This document shows positions 15,959 through 26,061 of a stretch of DNA of 64,000 nucleotides, in pieces (positions within the stretch are counted from its first letter, which is position 1; each line of letters begins with the position of its first letter). Both the position numbers and the translations under genes were made by a program. The notes below the pieces were generated by a model that saw nothing but the letters and a program-made list of their open reading frames with translations, was not told where the DNA came from and made no database searches. Source of the DNA: Arenibacter sp. 6A1. Its GTDB lineage: Bacteria; Bacteroidota; Bacteroidia; Flavobacteriales; Flavobacteriaceae. The stretch spans positions 186,001 to 250,000 of the forward strand of contig NZ_JAAXCQ010000002.1 of the NCBI RefSeq assembly GCF_012272855.1, read 5' to 3'.

Positions 15959-18900
15959 ATGAAAAAAACATTGCTCTTTATTGTTTCTTTTATCTGCAGC
16001 ATTTGCAACGCTCAGGAAGAACCGACTGAAAGTACGTATTGCGAGCCAGAACCAGTAGCTTCTACCGCGAGCTATCTTAACTACCTAAAACTATCGAGTA
16101 CCTCAGCCGCAGATGCCGATCTGTTACATCATACTTCCGAGAATGTGGGCTATGAAAATGTAAGCTCCACCAATGTAGAATTAGCTTCGGACAACGCTTA
16201 CACCTTCAATTTTGGTGTGGGCAATCCAACGGCTACCACGACCAAACGAATACATGTTTGGATCGATAAAAACGGAGATGGAGATTTTGAGGATGCCGGA
16301 GAAGAGGTTTTTAACTGGACAGGAGCGAATACCGCGGTTGACTTAAAATTTTCCAATAAGAATATCGGCGCAATTACTGTAGAGGGTGCCACAAGAATGA
16401 GGATTGCCATGCGATCTTCAGATAGCGCTATAGGCCCAATTTCGCCATGTGATGTTTTTACCGATGGGGAAGTCGAAGATTATAAAATTACATTCCCCAT
16501 TAATACACCCTCCGAAGGTTCTTATTGCGAACCAGAACCAACGGCTTCTACGGCGAGTTATTTTAACTACCTTAAACTTTCTACCACCTCAGCGGCCGAT
16601 GGTGATCTTTTACATCATACTTCCGAGAATGTGGGCTATGAAAATGTAAGCTCCTCCAATGTGGAGTTAGCTTCAGGAAGCTCTTATACCTTCAATTTTG
16701 GTGTTGGAAATCCCACGGCCACCACTACCAAACGAGTGCATGTTTGGATCGATAAAAATGGGGATGGTGATTTTACAGATGCCGGAGAAGAGATATTCAA
16801 CTGGACAGGAGCAAATACCTCAGCCGACCTTTTGTTCACCAATAAAAATATCGGCTCAATTACCGTAGAGGGCGACACAAGAATGAGGATTGCCATGCGA
16901 TCATCAGACGGACCAATAGACCCTATTTCTCCATGTGATGTTTTCACCGATGGTGAAGTCGAAGACTATAAAATTACATTCCCCATAACTACACCCTCCG
17001 AAGGCTCTTATTGCGAACCAGAACCAGCGGCATCTACGGCAAGCTTTTTAAAATATCTAAATTTATCTAGCACCTCAGCAGCCAATGGCGATCTGTTACA
17101 ACATACCTCAGAGAACGTAGGCTATGAAAATGTAAGCTTCCCCAATGTAGAACTAGTTTCGGAAGGCTCTTACACCTTTAATTTTGGTGTTGGAAATCCA
17201 ACTGCAACCACGACCAAACGAATCCATGTTTGGATCGATAAAAATGGGGACGGCGATTTTACAGATGCCGGAGAAGAGATATTTAATTGGTCAGGAGCCA
17301 ATACTGGCGAAGATCTAAAATTTTCGAATAAGAACATTGGTGCAATTTCACTGAAAGGCACCACAAGAATGAGGATAGCCATGCGTTCCTCCAATAGTAC
17401 TATAGATCCTATTTCCCCATGTGACGTTTTCACCGATGGAGAAGTAGAAGATTATACCTTTTCTTATAAGGCCTCTGATAAACCAGATGTATTGACCTCA
17501 GAAATCACCCTTGATTTATTTACCAGTAGCCAAACAACCTATGCTACGGATGGCAAACCTCATACGTATAGAATCCCCTCATTGGTAACTACCACCAAAG
17601 GAACTTTATTGGCCATTTCAGATGCCCGCTTAAACAATTCTGCCGATGTACCCGGTAGGATAGATTTATATGCAAGACGAAGTACTGATAACGGTACCAC
17701 ATGGGGCGAGAATATTATAATCAATACACAACATGGTGGTGATGCCTGTACCGTTGTGGATAAAACAACTGGAAGGATTTTTATTTTTTATGCCTACTCG
17801 GAAAGAAAAAACATATTCGGTTCCAACGGCGATCCAAATAGCCCAGATACTTTAAGATCTCAATATGTATATAGTGATGATGATGGAGTAAGCTGGTCGG
17901 AACCGGTAGACTTAACAGCCGATCTTTATAAAACAGGAGACAACTCCTATTGGGCCTCCGGAGGAAACGGCATCCAATTGAGAAATGGCACCTTGGTAAT
18001 TCCTATAGCCGTAGTACGCAGTGGTGTTATTTATGGTTCCATACTTTATAGTAAAGATCATGGAGCAACATGGCATAGAAGTGAAAATAATAGTTATGCC
18101 AAATTTGATGAGAATACCCTTGTGGAGTTAAATGATGGTAGTATTATGGTCAATGCGCGTAACCATTACGGTACGCAAACACGACTAATAACACGTACCT
18201 CCGATTTGGGTGAAACTTGGACCCCTTATACCTTCGATGCTACTTTAATAGACCCCATCAACCAAGGGAATATTTTAAGGTATACTTCTACCATAGATGG
18301 CTATGATAAAGACAGAATATTGTTTAGTAATGCTGGAAATAGGTCTTCTAGAGTAGATGGAACTGTAAGAATCAGTTATGATGAAGGAAATACCTGGGCC
18401 CATTCCAAGATATATCAGACTGGTTCCTCTGCATATTCTTGTTTAACGATTTTACCGGATGGAAAAATCGGGGTATTATACGAAACAGAGAACTATACTA
18501 AAATCAGATTTAAAAGATTTAGTCTTGAAGAATTGACTGATGGCACGGATACCTATAAGTGTCCTGACCCTACAAACGAGAATCAATCCGATTTTGACGG
18601 CGATGGAATTGCAGATGTATGTGATGATGACGACGATAATGACGGTGTATTGGATGTCAACGACCATTGTCCAGAAACGGATCCCACGGAAGTAGTAGAT
18701 GAAAATGGCTGCCCTATGGATTCGTCGTTACCACTAAACAATTTCTTAATTCAAACTACCGGGGAAAGCTGTAATAATAGTGGTAATGGTAAAATAGTAA
18801 TAACCGCTACGGAAGCCTTTAGTTACACCGCTACCATTGTTGGAGTAGAAACAAACGGTTCCTACGAATTTACAAATGCCACGGAAATAAACGGCTTAAC

Positions 18901-19444
18901 ATCTGGCACCTATGAAGTCTGCCTCACCTTAGCAGAAATGCCAGGTTATAGTCAGTGTTACTATCTTAAAATAACTGCACCCGAAGCATTGAATGTGGAG
19001 TCTAGTCTGGATAAATCATCTAAGAGCCTCGCTTTAAAGATGTCCAATGCCAAACAATACACCATTGATGTCAACGGATTCGAATTCAAAACTGACAATC
19101 CTGAAATGAAATTACCACTCAAAGAAGGTCTGAACACTATTAAAGTCTCAACGGACAAAGATTGTCAAGGTGTGTTTGAAAAAACCATTTTTGTACCGAG
19201 TGATATTGTAGTGTATCCAAACCCTGTAAAAGATAAAATCTATATTCAATTAGGTAATGACGATACTTCTAATATTGTTTCTGTGAATTTATATTCCAAT
19301 ACCGGTGTTCTATTGATGGCCAAAACATCGCCCGTCCAAAACGGAACAGCGGAAATAGATGCCAATCACCTGAAAACAGGTCTTTACTCCATGGAAATAA
19401 AAACTCAAACCAATAAAAAAAATATTAAAATTATAAAATTATGA
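15959..19444 (+). CDS. secreted multidomain sialidase (exo-alpha-sialidase)
   Basis: An exported enzyme of 1,161 residues expected to release terminal sialic acids from glycans. Signal peptide about 1-18 (ends CNAQ). Three GEVED domains follow, each with FNFGVGNPTATTTKR and HVWIDKNGDGDF and closing with GEVEDY near residues 170, 332 and 494. The sialidase domain spans about 525-860: YRIPS motif (about 536) and five Asp-boxes (STDNGTTW, SDDDGVSW, SKDHGATW, TSDLGETW, SYDEGNTW). Thrombospondin type 3 calcium repeats come next (about 870-920), and the last 80 residues are a type IX secretion tail (VVYPNPVKDKIYIQL). GEVED modules probably act in carbohydrate or surface attachment. No sialic-acid uptake genes are in view. 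The lipoprotein gene downstream overlaps the stop codon. Confidence 0.92.
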   Translation: MKKTLLFIVSFICSICNAQEEPTESTYCEPEPVASTASYLNYLKLSSTSAADADLLHHTSENVGYENVSSTNVELASDNAYTFNFGVGNPTATTTKRIHVWIDKNGDGDFEDAGEEVFNWTGANTAVDLKFSNKNIGAITVEGATRMRIAMRSSDSAIGPISPCDVFTDGEVEDYKITFPINTPSEGSYCEPEPTASTASYFNYLKLSTTSAADGDLLHHTSENVGYENVSSSNVELASGSSYTFNFGVGNPTATTTKRVHVWIDKNGDGDFTDAGEEIFNWTGANTSADLLFTNKNIGSITVEGDTRMRIAMRSSDGPIDPISPCDVFTDGEVEDYKITFPITTPSEGSYCEPEPAASTASFLKYLNLSSTSAANGDLLQHTSENVGYENVSFPNVELVSEGSYTFNFGVGNPTATTTKRIHVWIDKNGDGDFTDAGEEIFNWSGANTGEDLKFSNKNIGAISLKGTTRMRIAMRSSNSTIDPISPCDVFTDGEVEDYTFSYKASDKPDVLTSEITLDLFTSSQTTYATDGKPHTYRIPSLVTTTKGTLLAISDARLNNSADVPGRIDLYARRSTDNGTTWGENIIINTQHGGDACTVVDKTTGRIFIFYAYSERKNIFGSNGDPNSPDTLRSQYVYSDDDGVSWSEPVDLTADLYKTGDNSYWASGGNGIQLRNGTLVIPIAVVRSGVIYGSILYSKDHGATWHRSENNSYAKFDENTLVELNDGSIMVNARNHYGTQTRLITRTSDLGETWTPYTFDATLIDPINQGNILRYTSTIDGYDKDRILFSNAGNRSSRVDGTVRISYDEGNTWAHSKIYQTGSSAYSCLTILPDGKIGVLYETENYTKIRFKRFSLEELTDGTDTYKCPDPTNENQSDFDGDGIADVCDDDDDNDGVLDVNDHCPETDPTEVVDENGCPMDSSLPLNNFLIQTTGESCNNSGNGKIVITATEAFSYTATIVGVETNGSYEFTNATEINGLTSGTYEVCLTLAEMPGYSQCYYLKITAPEALNVESSLDKSSKSLALKMSNAKQYTIDVNGFEFKTDNPEMKLPLKEGLNTIKVSTDKDCQGVFEKTIFVPSDIVVYPNPVKDKIYIQLGNDDTSNIVSVNLYSNTGVLLMAKTSPVQNGTAEIDANHLKTGLYSMEIKTQTNKKNIKIIKL
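16037..17460 (+). repeat. three tandem 486-bp repeats encoding GEVED domains
   Basis: TATTGCGAgCCAGAACCA-type starts occur at 16037, 16523 and 17009, exactly 486 bp (162 codons) apart. The copies are close at DNA level, especially across AATTTTGGTGTgGG and the GATCGATAAAAA segments. They arose by in-frame duplication and could vary in number by recombination. Confidence 0.85.
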
Positions 19445-20133
19445 AAAGATTAATCGCACTTGGTTTAACAATATGCCTATTGGGGTGTGCCAAGGAAAAT
19501 GAAGGTGGTGACACGGAAGCAATGGCCCCTACACCTGTAACTTTAGTTTTTCCTGACAACAATACGGAATGTTCGGAAGGCACGGTCATAGATGATAAAA
19601 AAACCAGTATTGTATTTCAATGGAATCCCAGTGAAAATACGGACTCCTATACTTTAGAAGTAAAAAACCTAAATACAGGGACTACATCCATTTTTCCCAT
19701 AAATACTACTGAGAAATCTATTACTGTAGAAAGAGGGGTTCCGTATTCTTGGGCGGTAACCTCAACATCTAGTACCTCCATGGAAACAGCAAAAAGTGAC
19801 ACTTGGCAATTTTATAGTTCCGGAGAAGGAGTCAGCTCGTATGCCCCCTTTCCTGCAGCAATTATAAGTCCAGCAGATGAAGCAAAAACAACGGCTACAA
19901 ACAATCTCGTCACCCTAGAATGGAAGGGAAGTGATGTAGATGGAGATATCGTTAGTTATGACGTGTATTTTGGAGATACGGAATCCTTAGAGCCTTTAGT
20001 AACCGAGCTACAAGAAAGCAAATTAGAAAATGTTCAAGTATCCGCTGGAACAACCTATTACTGGAAAATAAAAACGAATGACTCACAAGGAAACAGCTCC
20101 TTTTCCAATGTTTTTAACTTCCACGTGAATTAA
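19441..20133 (+). CDS. surface lipoprotein with two Fn3-like domains, sialidase partner
   Basis: A protein of 230 residues with a lipoprotein signal (LLGC at about residues 13-16). Two beta-sandwich, fibronectin III-like domains follow: about 35-125 (VFQWNPSENTDSYTLEV to PYSWAVTS) and about 135-230 (VTLEWKGSDVDGDIVSYDVYFG to TYYWKIKTND). Its ATG overlaps the sialidase stop (ATGA), so the two are translationally coupled. It probably sits on the outer membrane and binds glycan or holds the sialidase near the cell. No enzyme motif is seen. Confidence 0.8.
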   Translation: MKRLIALGLTICLLGCAKENEGGDTEAMAPTPVTLVFPDNNTECSEGTVIDDKKTSIVFQWNPSENTDSYTLEVKNLNTGTTSIFPINTTEKSITVERGVPYSWAVTSTSSTSMETAKSDTWQFYSSGEGVSSYAPFPAAIISPADEAKTTATNNLVTLEWKGSDVDGDIVSYDVYFGDTESLEPLVTELQESKLENVQVSAGTTYYWKIKTNDSQGNSSFSNVFNFHVN

Positions 20134-20153
20134 GATAAAATACATTATTATAT

Positions 20154-20184
20154 CCCTCCTGAAGCTGCAGGAGGGGTATTTAAT
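20154..20184 (+). terminator. terminator after the sialidase operon
   Basis: CCCTCCTG/CAGGAGGG stem (8 bp) with a 6-base loop, followed by a T-rich but interrupted tail (GTATTTAATTAA). The region from here to 20459 holds no convincing gene. Confidence 0.55.
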
Positions 20185-20459
20185 TAAGAATATCACTCCA
20201 ATACTATTGATAGACTAATAAAACTATCATTATTGTATTTCAGAAAGGCTTTCACCACTATCCTATAACCAAATGGATTATGGATAGCATCAACTATGAT
20301 ATAAAATCCCCCATTTGTAAAGTTTTCCTGACCGGACCGTAATTTCTGGGCGGGATTTCTTTTTTGAAATGTATTTTTCCCCAAGACGATCATATCACCG
20401 AAATCAAGGAATACGGCATTCCTTTATGCCATGGCTATCGTAAATATTTTCAGCTTCCC

Positions 20460-20491
20460 TTGGGATTGACCCCTAGTTGGCTTTATATTTG
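20460..20491 (+). promoter_or_regulatory. Bacteroidota-type promoter of mfd
   Basis: A -33 TTGG at 20460-20463 and a -7 box TATATTTG (TAnnTTTG) at 20484-20491 are separated by a distance within the known 17-23 bp range. The mfd start at 20523 follows about 30 bp later. This spacing also argues against the upstream in-frame ATG at 20364. Confidence 0.6.
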
Positions 20492-20522
20492 CAAAAAAAT
20501 AATACGGTTGACAAAATCTTCT

Positions 20523-23500
20523 ATGTTACAACTGTTTACACAGTCTCCGCAATTGCGAAAACTGCAGGAAACTATTGCAGAATTTCAAGGTGCTTCTTCA
20601 AGCAAAACAAATTTAAAAGGACTTATCGGTTCCTCATTATCTTTTGTAATTTCTGAAACCTTCAGAAAAACACATACCCCTTTTCTGTTTATTTTAAATG
20701 ATAAGGAAGAGGCCGCCTATTACTTAAACGACCTAGAGCAACTATTGGGCGACAAGGATGTCTTGTTCTATCCTGGCAGTTATAGAAGGCCGTACCAAAT
20801 TGAGGAAACGGACAATGCCAATGTATTGTTACGGGCAGAAGTGCTTAACCGTATCAATTCCCGAAAAAAACCGGCCATCATCGTTACCTATCCCGATGCA
20901 CTTTTCGAAAAAGTAGTCACTAGAAAAGAGTTGGAAAAGAACACCCTAAAAATTAAGCTGGATGACACCATCTCCTTAGACTTTTTAAATGAAGTATTGT
21001 TCGAGTACAAGTTTAAACGAGTGGACTTTGTCACAGAACCTGGGGAGTTTTCTGTTCGCGGTGGTATTGTCGATGTATTTTCCTTTTCACACGACGAGCC
21101 TTACCGTATAGAGTTTTTTGGGGACGAAGTAGATAGTATCCGAACTTTTGATGTAGAGACACAACTCTCTACCGACAAGGTGAAGAAGATTACCATCATC
21201 CCCAACGTAGAAAACAAATTTTTAGACGAAAACAGGGAAAGCTTTTTAAAATACATTGCTCCCGAAACTATTATATTCAGCAAAAACCTGAGTGTCATTT
21301 ACGCGAGGTTAGATTCCTTTTTTGAAAAAGCCGAAGAGGCTTTTTCCCAACTATCGCAAGAAATTAAACGCGCCAAACCAGAAGAGCTTTTTGCCCATTC
21401 GGACCTTATTAAAGAACAATTGGCTAGTTTTAATGTTGTTGAGATTGATGGTGAATTTACTTCTAAAAATGCCCCAATAAGCGGAGAGTCCATCGAATTC
21501 CGCACCAAACCACAGCCCTCTTTCAATAAGAAATTTGATTTATTGATAGAGAACTTAAACGACAATCACAAAGCAAAATACACCAATTATATCTTTTGTG
21601 CCACGGAACAACAGGCCAAGCGCTTTCACGATATTTTTGAAGAGGTAGACAAGGAAGTACATTATAAAACTATAGTCCTCCCCCTATATCAGGGATTTAT
21701 AGATAACGACTTAAAAATAGTTTGTTATACCGATCACCAAATATTTGAGCGCTACCTAAAATTCCATTTAAAAAATGGCTATGCCAAAAAACAGGCCATT
21801 ACCCTAAAGGACCTAAACAAATTAGAAGTCGGCGATTATGTTACCCATATCGACCATGGAATCGGAAAGTTTGGAGGCCTACAAAAAATAGATGTCGAGG
21901 GCAAAAAGCAGGAAGCCATCAAATTAGTGTATGGAGAACGCGATATCCTGTATGTCAGCATCCATTCTTTACACAAAATTTCCAAATTCAACGGAAAAGA
22001 CGGCACCCCGCCCAAAGTGTACAAATTGGGCTCCGGAGCTTGGAAAAAAGTAAAAGAAAAAGCCAAATCCAGGGTTAAGAAAATAGCCTTTAACCTTATC
22101 CAATTGTATGCCAAGCGACGATTGGAAAAGGGATTCCAATATGGTCCCGACACCTATTTGCAACACGAATTGGAAGCTTCTTTTATTTACGAAGACACCC
22201 CCGACCAGACAACGGCTACCGAGGACATTAAAAAGGACATGGAAAGCGAACGCCCTATGGACCGACTTGTCTGTGGCGATGTAGGGTTTGGAAAGACAGA
22301 AGTAGCTATTAGAGCCGCCTTTAAAGCAATAGACAATGGTAAACAGGTCGCCGTATTGGTACCTACTACCATCTTGGCCTTTCAACACTACAGAACCTTT
22401 TCCGAACGCTTAAAAGAAATGCCGGTAACCGTAGAATACGTCAATCGCTTTCGCACGGCAAAAGAAAAGAAAGACACTCTAGAAAGATTGGCCGCCGGAA
22501 AAGTAGACATCCTTATAGGAACCCATCAATTGGTCAACAAAAACGTTGTCTTTAAAGATTTAGGGCTTTTAATAGTCGATGAAGAACAAAAGTTTGGCGT
22601 ATCGGTAAAGGATAAGCTTAAGTCTATTAAGGAAAATGTAGATGTCCTTACCCTTACCGCAACCCCTATCCCGAGAACCTTACAGTTTAGCCTTATGGCT
22701 GCAAGGGATTTATCGGTAATCAATACTGCTCCGCCCAACCGTTACCCCATAGAAAGTGAGGTTATCCGTTTTAGCGAAGAAACCATCAGGGATGCTGTTA
22801 CCTATGAAATTCAAAGAGGTGGTCAGGTGTTTTTTATTCACAACAGGGTAGAAAACATCAAGGAAGTTGCCGGAATGATCCAAAGATTGGTCCCAGATGC
22901 AAAAATAGGGATCGGACACGGCCAAATGGACGGTAAAAAACTAGAAGCTCTAATGATGGCTTTTATGAATGGTGATTTTGATGTTTTGGTATCGACGACC
23001 ATTATCGAGAGTGGACTTGACGTAAGTAATGCCAATACTATTTTTATCAATAATGCCAATAATTTTGGCCTTAGCGACCTTCACCAAATGCGCGGACGTG
23101 TTGGCCGAAGCAATAAAAAAGCATTTTGTTATTTCATTACCCCGCCATACGAGGTCATGACCAACGACGCCCGAAAAAGAATTCAGGCCCTAGAGCAGTT
23201 TACAGAATTAGGAAGCGGCTTTAATATTGCCATGAAAGATTTGGAAATTAGAGGTGCAGGGGATCTTTTAGGAGGTGAACAAAGCGGATTCATCAATGAT
23301 ATTGGTTTTGATGCCTACCAGAAAATTCTGGTAGAGGCCATAGACGAATTAAAAGAGAACGAGTTTAAATACCTCTATGATGAAATAGACAATAAAAAGA
23401 AGGTCTTTATTAAAGAAACCCAAATAGATGCCGACTTTGAGCTCCTTTTTCCAGATGACTATATCAATAATATTACAGAGCGCTTAAACCTGTATACCGA

Positions 23501-23891
23501 ACTCAACTTGGTCAAAGACGAAGAAGGCCTACAGAAATACGAACGGGAATTGGTCGATAGGTTTGGCGAAATTCCTTCCCAAGCCGAAGATTTACTCAAT
23601 TCGGTACGTATTAAGTGGATCGCCAATAATATGGGAATAGAAAAGATTGTCATGAAAAAAGGTAAAATGATCGGTTATTTTATTGCCGACCAACAATCGG
23701 AATTTTACCAAAGCCCTACGTTTAACAACGTATTGAGATTTGTACAGAACAACCCCGGTTTAGGCAAACTAAAGGAGAAAGAAACCCGAAACGGATTGCG
23801 ATTGTTGTTGGTTTTTGAAGGCATTAAATCTATAGACAAGGCATATAAAGCCCTGCAGCCTTTTGAAAAAACCCAACAAACTGTGGCTTAA
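20523..23891 (+). CDS. mfd: transcription-repair coupling factor
   Basis: ATP-driven DNA translocase that removes RNA polymerase stalled at lesions and recruits the nucleotide-excision repair proteins. I chose the ATG at 20523 (MLQLFTQSPQL, 1,122 residues) rather than an in-frame ATG 53 codons upstream, because the promoter lies between them and the added residues are unlike Mfd. Visible parts: UvrB-like N-terminal module (FYPGSYRRPYQIEETDNANVL), the polymerase-interaction domain around 435-500 (GDYVTHIDHGIGKFGG), and the helicase core with Walker A GDVGFGKTE near 585-593 and DEEQ near 685. Motifs LTATPIPRTL, STTIIESGLDV and QMRGRVGRS follow, and the C-terminal TRCF domain ends the protein. 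All complete; monocistronic. Confidence 0.97.
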   Translation: MLQLFTQSPQLRKLQETIAEFQGASSSKTNLKGLIGSSLSFVISETFRKTHTPFLFILNDKEEAAYYLNDLEQLLGDKDVLFYPGSYRRPYQIEETDNANVLLRAEVLNRINSRKKPAIIVTYPDALFEKVVTRKELEKNTLKIKLDDTISLDFLNEVLFEYKFKRVDFVTEPGEFSVRGGIVDVFSFSHDEPYRIEFFGDEVDSIRTFDVETQLSTDKVKKITIIPNVENKFLDENRESFLKYIAPETIIFSKNLSVIYARLDSFFEKAEEAFSQLSQEIKRAKPEELFAHSDLIKEQLASFNVVEIDGEFTSKNAPISGESIEFRTKPQPSFNKKFDLLIENLNDNHKAKYTNYIFCATEQQAKRFHDIFEEVDKEVHYKTIVLPLYQGFIDNDLKIVCYTDHQIFERYLKFHLKNGYAKKQAITLKDLNKLEVGDYVTHIDHGIGKFGGLQKIDVEGKKQEAIKLVYGERDILYVSIHSLHKISKFNGKDGTPPKVYKLGSGAWKKVKEKAKSRVKKIAFNLIQLYAKRRLEKGFQYGPDTYLQHELEASFIYEDTPDQTTATEDIKKDMESERPMDRLVCGDVGFGKTEVAIRAAFKAIDNGKQVAVLVPTTILAFQHYRTFSERLKEMPVTVEYVNRFRTAKEKKDTLERLAAGKVDILIGTHQLVNKNVVFKDLGLLIVDEEQKFGVSVKDKLKSIKENVDVLTLTATPIPRTLQFSLMAARDLSVINTAPPNRYPIESEVIRFSEETIRDAVTYEIQRGGQVFFIHNRVENIKEVAGMIQRLVPDAKIGIGHGQMDGKKLEALMMAFMNGDFDVLVSTTIIESGLDVSNANTIFINNANNFGLSDLHQMRGRVGRSNKKAFCYFITPPYEVMTNDARKRIQALEQFTELGSGFNIAMKDLEIRGAGDLLGGEQSGFINDIGFDAYQKILVEAIDELKENEFKYLYDEIDNKKKVFIKETQIDADFELLFPDDYINNITERLNLYTELNLVKDEEGLQKYERELVDRFGEIPSQAEDLLNSVRIKWIANNMGIEKIVMKKGKMIGYFIADQQSEFYQSPTFNNVLRFVQNNPGLGKLKEKETRNGLRLLLVFEGIKSIDKAYKALQPFEKTQQTVA

Positions 23892-23981
23892 AACTTTGTT
23901 TTGCCAATCGCCTTATTTAATATTGTAGATTGCATTGGCAATGATACCAATGGAACCCCATGAACATTAAAATTAAAAGGT

Positions 23982-25313
23982 ATGGTTTTTAAATATTTCT
24001 TTTTTATAGCAAGCCTCTTCCTTGCTATTAATGTAGAAGCACAACACAACATTTCGGGAACCTTGTCGCCCGCATCGCACTTCAAATGGATAATTGCCTA
24101 CCAATTACAACCTGGGAGCCTCAATTATACTGCGAATACGCCCGTAGAAGAAGGCAGCTTTTCCTTAACTATGCCGCAAACAGCGCCGGCAGGTATATAC
24201 CGCTTGGTGTATGCCGTACCTCAAGAAGAATTCTATTTTGATGTTATTTACAATGGTAGGGAAGATATTACCCTAAACTTTGATTTTAACAAGGGGATAT
24301 CCTTTTCCAATTCACAAGAGAATATCTTGTACCACGATTATTTTTCGAAAATTTCGGAAGTAGAGCAAGACATCATTAAATATTATTCGGAAAGAAACTC
24401 AAACAAAGACGTCCTTTCCAAATTGAACAAGAAATTATTTGCGCTTCAAAATTACTATGAAGCCCAAACAAGCGGACTATTTATAGAACCTTTTATAAAA
24501 GCCAATCACCCTTATATTTCGGATGGCAATGAGTCCGTTTCGTCTTACGTAAGAAATAAAAATCGCCAATTTTTCGATCACTTCAGTTTTGAAAACCCGG
24601 TCCTACAGGCCTCCAAATTTATATCGGAAAAGATCAACAACTATGTATTTACGGCCCTGCCATTAGAGCGTCTCTCTGCAGATAAATTGGAAAAAGAAAT
24701 GCAGGTAAACGTAGAGGACGTAGTAACGAAAATTAAGGGTACCTCCCTGGCCTTTAAAATTAAGGTCTTAAGTGAATTATGGCGAGAAATGGTTAAGAAT
24801 AATCATAATGCTACCGCCGATTATATCTATAACAATCACTTGAAAGAAATGGCCATCACCACCAACAACGGTGAATTGATCAATGAAATTGAAGCCTATA
24901 ACCGCTTGCGCATAGGGGCTGTCGCTCCAGAAATTACTTGGGTAGACGGCTATACGGAGAAAAAATTAAGCGATCTGAAAGGCGCTGATCATTATGTGTT
25001 GGTATTTTGGAGCAGTAGCTGTCCCCACTGTCTAGAGCAACTGCCATTACTACAACAAGCGATGAAAAATCGTAAGAATACTAAAGTAGTGGCCATTGGC
25101 CTAGAAGACGACGCTGTCAATTGGAAAAAAGAAATAGCCCTTCTGCCTACTTTTATCCACGGTATTTCTTTGGGGAAATGGGAAAGCCCATATACGTCCT
25201 TGTATCAAATAGAACTCACCCCTACTTTTTATATCCTAGATGATAAAAAAAGAATTGTAGCCAAGCCGGCAGATCTTATAGAGGTAAAAGAAGTTCTAAA
25301 CAGCCTTTTGTAA
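23982..25313 (+). CDS. exported TlpA-like thioredoxin-fold protein
   Basis: A protein of 443 residues. Signal peptide about 1-20 (ends VEAQ). The N-terminal half is a beta-rich DUF4369-like domain (about 22-120) and a helical linker. The C-terminal thioredoxin domain (about 305-443) has the redox motif WSSSCPHC and the cis-Pro loop LTPTFYI. Such proteins act in the periplasm as thiol-disulfide oxidoreductases; the substrate is not indicated. It is followed by a strong bidirectional terminator shared with the convergent gene. Confidence 0.85.
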   Translation: MVFKYFFFIASLFLAINVEAQHNISGTLSPASHFKWIIAYQLQPGSLNYTANTPVEEGSFSLTMPQTAPAGIYRLVYAVPQEEFYFDVIYNGREDITLNFDFNKGISFSNSQENILYHDYFSKISEVEQDIIKYYSERNSNKDVLSKLNKKLFALQNYYEAQTSGLFIEPFIKANHPYISDGNESVSSYVRNKNRQFFDHFSFENPVLQASKFISEKINNYVFTALPLERLSADKLEKEMQVNVEDVVTKIKGTSLAFKIKVLSELWREMVKNNHNATADYIYNNHLKEMAITTNNGELINEIEAYNRLRIGAVAPEITWVDGYTEKKLSDLKGADHYVLVFWSSSCPHCLEQLPLLQQAMKNRKNTKVVAIGLEDDAVNWKKEIALLPTFIHGISLGKWESPYTSLYQIELTPTFYILDDKKRIVAKPADLIEVKEVLNSLL

Positions 25314-25326
25314 TATGCCACTAAAA

Positions 25327-25362
25327 AAAAAGCCTTGTAGATATAATTCTTACAAGGCTTTT
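25327..25362. terminator. bidirectional terminator
   Basis: AAAAGCCTTGTA/TACAAGGCTTTT, 12-bp stem with an 11-base loop, A run on one side and T run on the other. It serves both the thioredoxin gene and the convergent ACT-domain gene, whose stop codon lies inside the stem. Confidence 0.85.
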
Positions 25363-26009
25363 AAATCCTTAATAGTCTTAAATGCCATATCTACCTGTTC
25401 GTCATTTACTATAATTGTAAATTCGTTGGTAGTCGATATTACCTCGTATAAAACGATTCCCTCCCAGGCCAATCGCTGAAAAATAAAATAATAAATACCA
25501 GGTACGGATACATTTTCTGCCGGTAACTTTACGGTAATCGAAGATAAGTGTTCTGCCTTTTGAGTACATTTTTCGTTCTTGAACAACTCCTCAATAGCGT
25601 CTTCCAAAATATTACTTACCACGATGTTCATCTCGTTTACCCCTCTGGAAGAAGTGTAAAAAACATCCTTATTTTTATTGACCTCTTTTAACAACATGGT
25701 CTGGTTTTCCAAAATAGAATCGGAAACCAAAAATGTAAAATCGGTCAAAGAAGAACGCACGGTAATTTCACCAATGTTTTTTAAAACTTTAATGATTTTA
25801 TGAGTGGCCCGGAACTCCAAATCGTCCGATAATCGCTTTAAAGCCATCACAATAGCACCATTCCTAATATCCTTTCCAAGTTCATTTTCTATCTCCGGCT
25901 TCACTATTCGCGACAGTGAGGTTAAGTTGATAATTCCTTGAGCTAGAGCGCTTTGAAGAAATGGTTTCTTCTTGATATAATCCTCAACAACAGATGATAT
26001 AGTCTTCAT
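25350..26009 (-). CDS. aspartokinase-like ACT-domain protein
   Basis: A protein of 219 residues common in flavobacteria and often annotated as aspartate kinase, but with no kinase domain. The N-terminal helices (SVVEDYIKKKPFLQSALAQG, then GAIVMALKRL) look like a small winged-helix or linker. The C-terminal half resembles paired ACT domains (ITVRSSLTDFTFLVSD; AENVSVPGIYYFIFQRLAWEG, VLYEVISTTNEFTIIV), which bind amino acids. It probably senses an amino acid; the target is unknown. It lies 52 bp after yraN on the same strand. Confidence 0.7.
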   Translation of the reverse strand: MKTISSVVEDYIKKKPFLQSALAQGIINLTSLSRIVKPEIENELGKDIRNGAIVMALKRLSDDLEFRATHKIIKVLKNIGEITVRSSLTDFTFLVSDSILENQTMLLKEVNKNKDVFYTSSRGVNEMNIVVSNILEDAIEELFKNEKCTQKAEHLSSITVKLPAENVSVPGIYYFIFQRLAWEGIVLYEVISTTNEFTIIVNDEQVDMAFKTIKDLKAL

Positions 26010-26061
26010 GATCCTTAAATTTTTGGTAAAAATAACAAATTGTTACAAATAAAACAAATAA

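Noticed and set aside
20193-20393. 66-codon minus-strand frame upstream of mfd
   Set aside because: It covers the region behind the sialidase terminator and shows no codon bias or motif; treated as chance.
20364-20522. N-terminal extension of Mfd by 53 residues
   Set aside because: The promoter boxes at 20460-20491 lie inside it and the residues do not resemble Mfd.
25350-26009. Annotating the ACT-domain protein as aspartate kinase
   Set aside because: No kinase catalytic domain is present; only the regulatory-type fold is seen.
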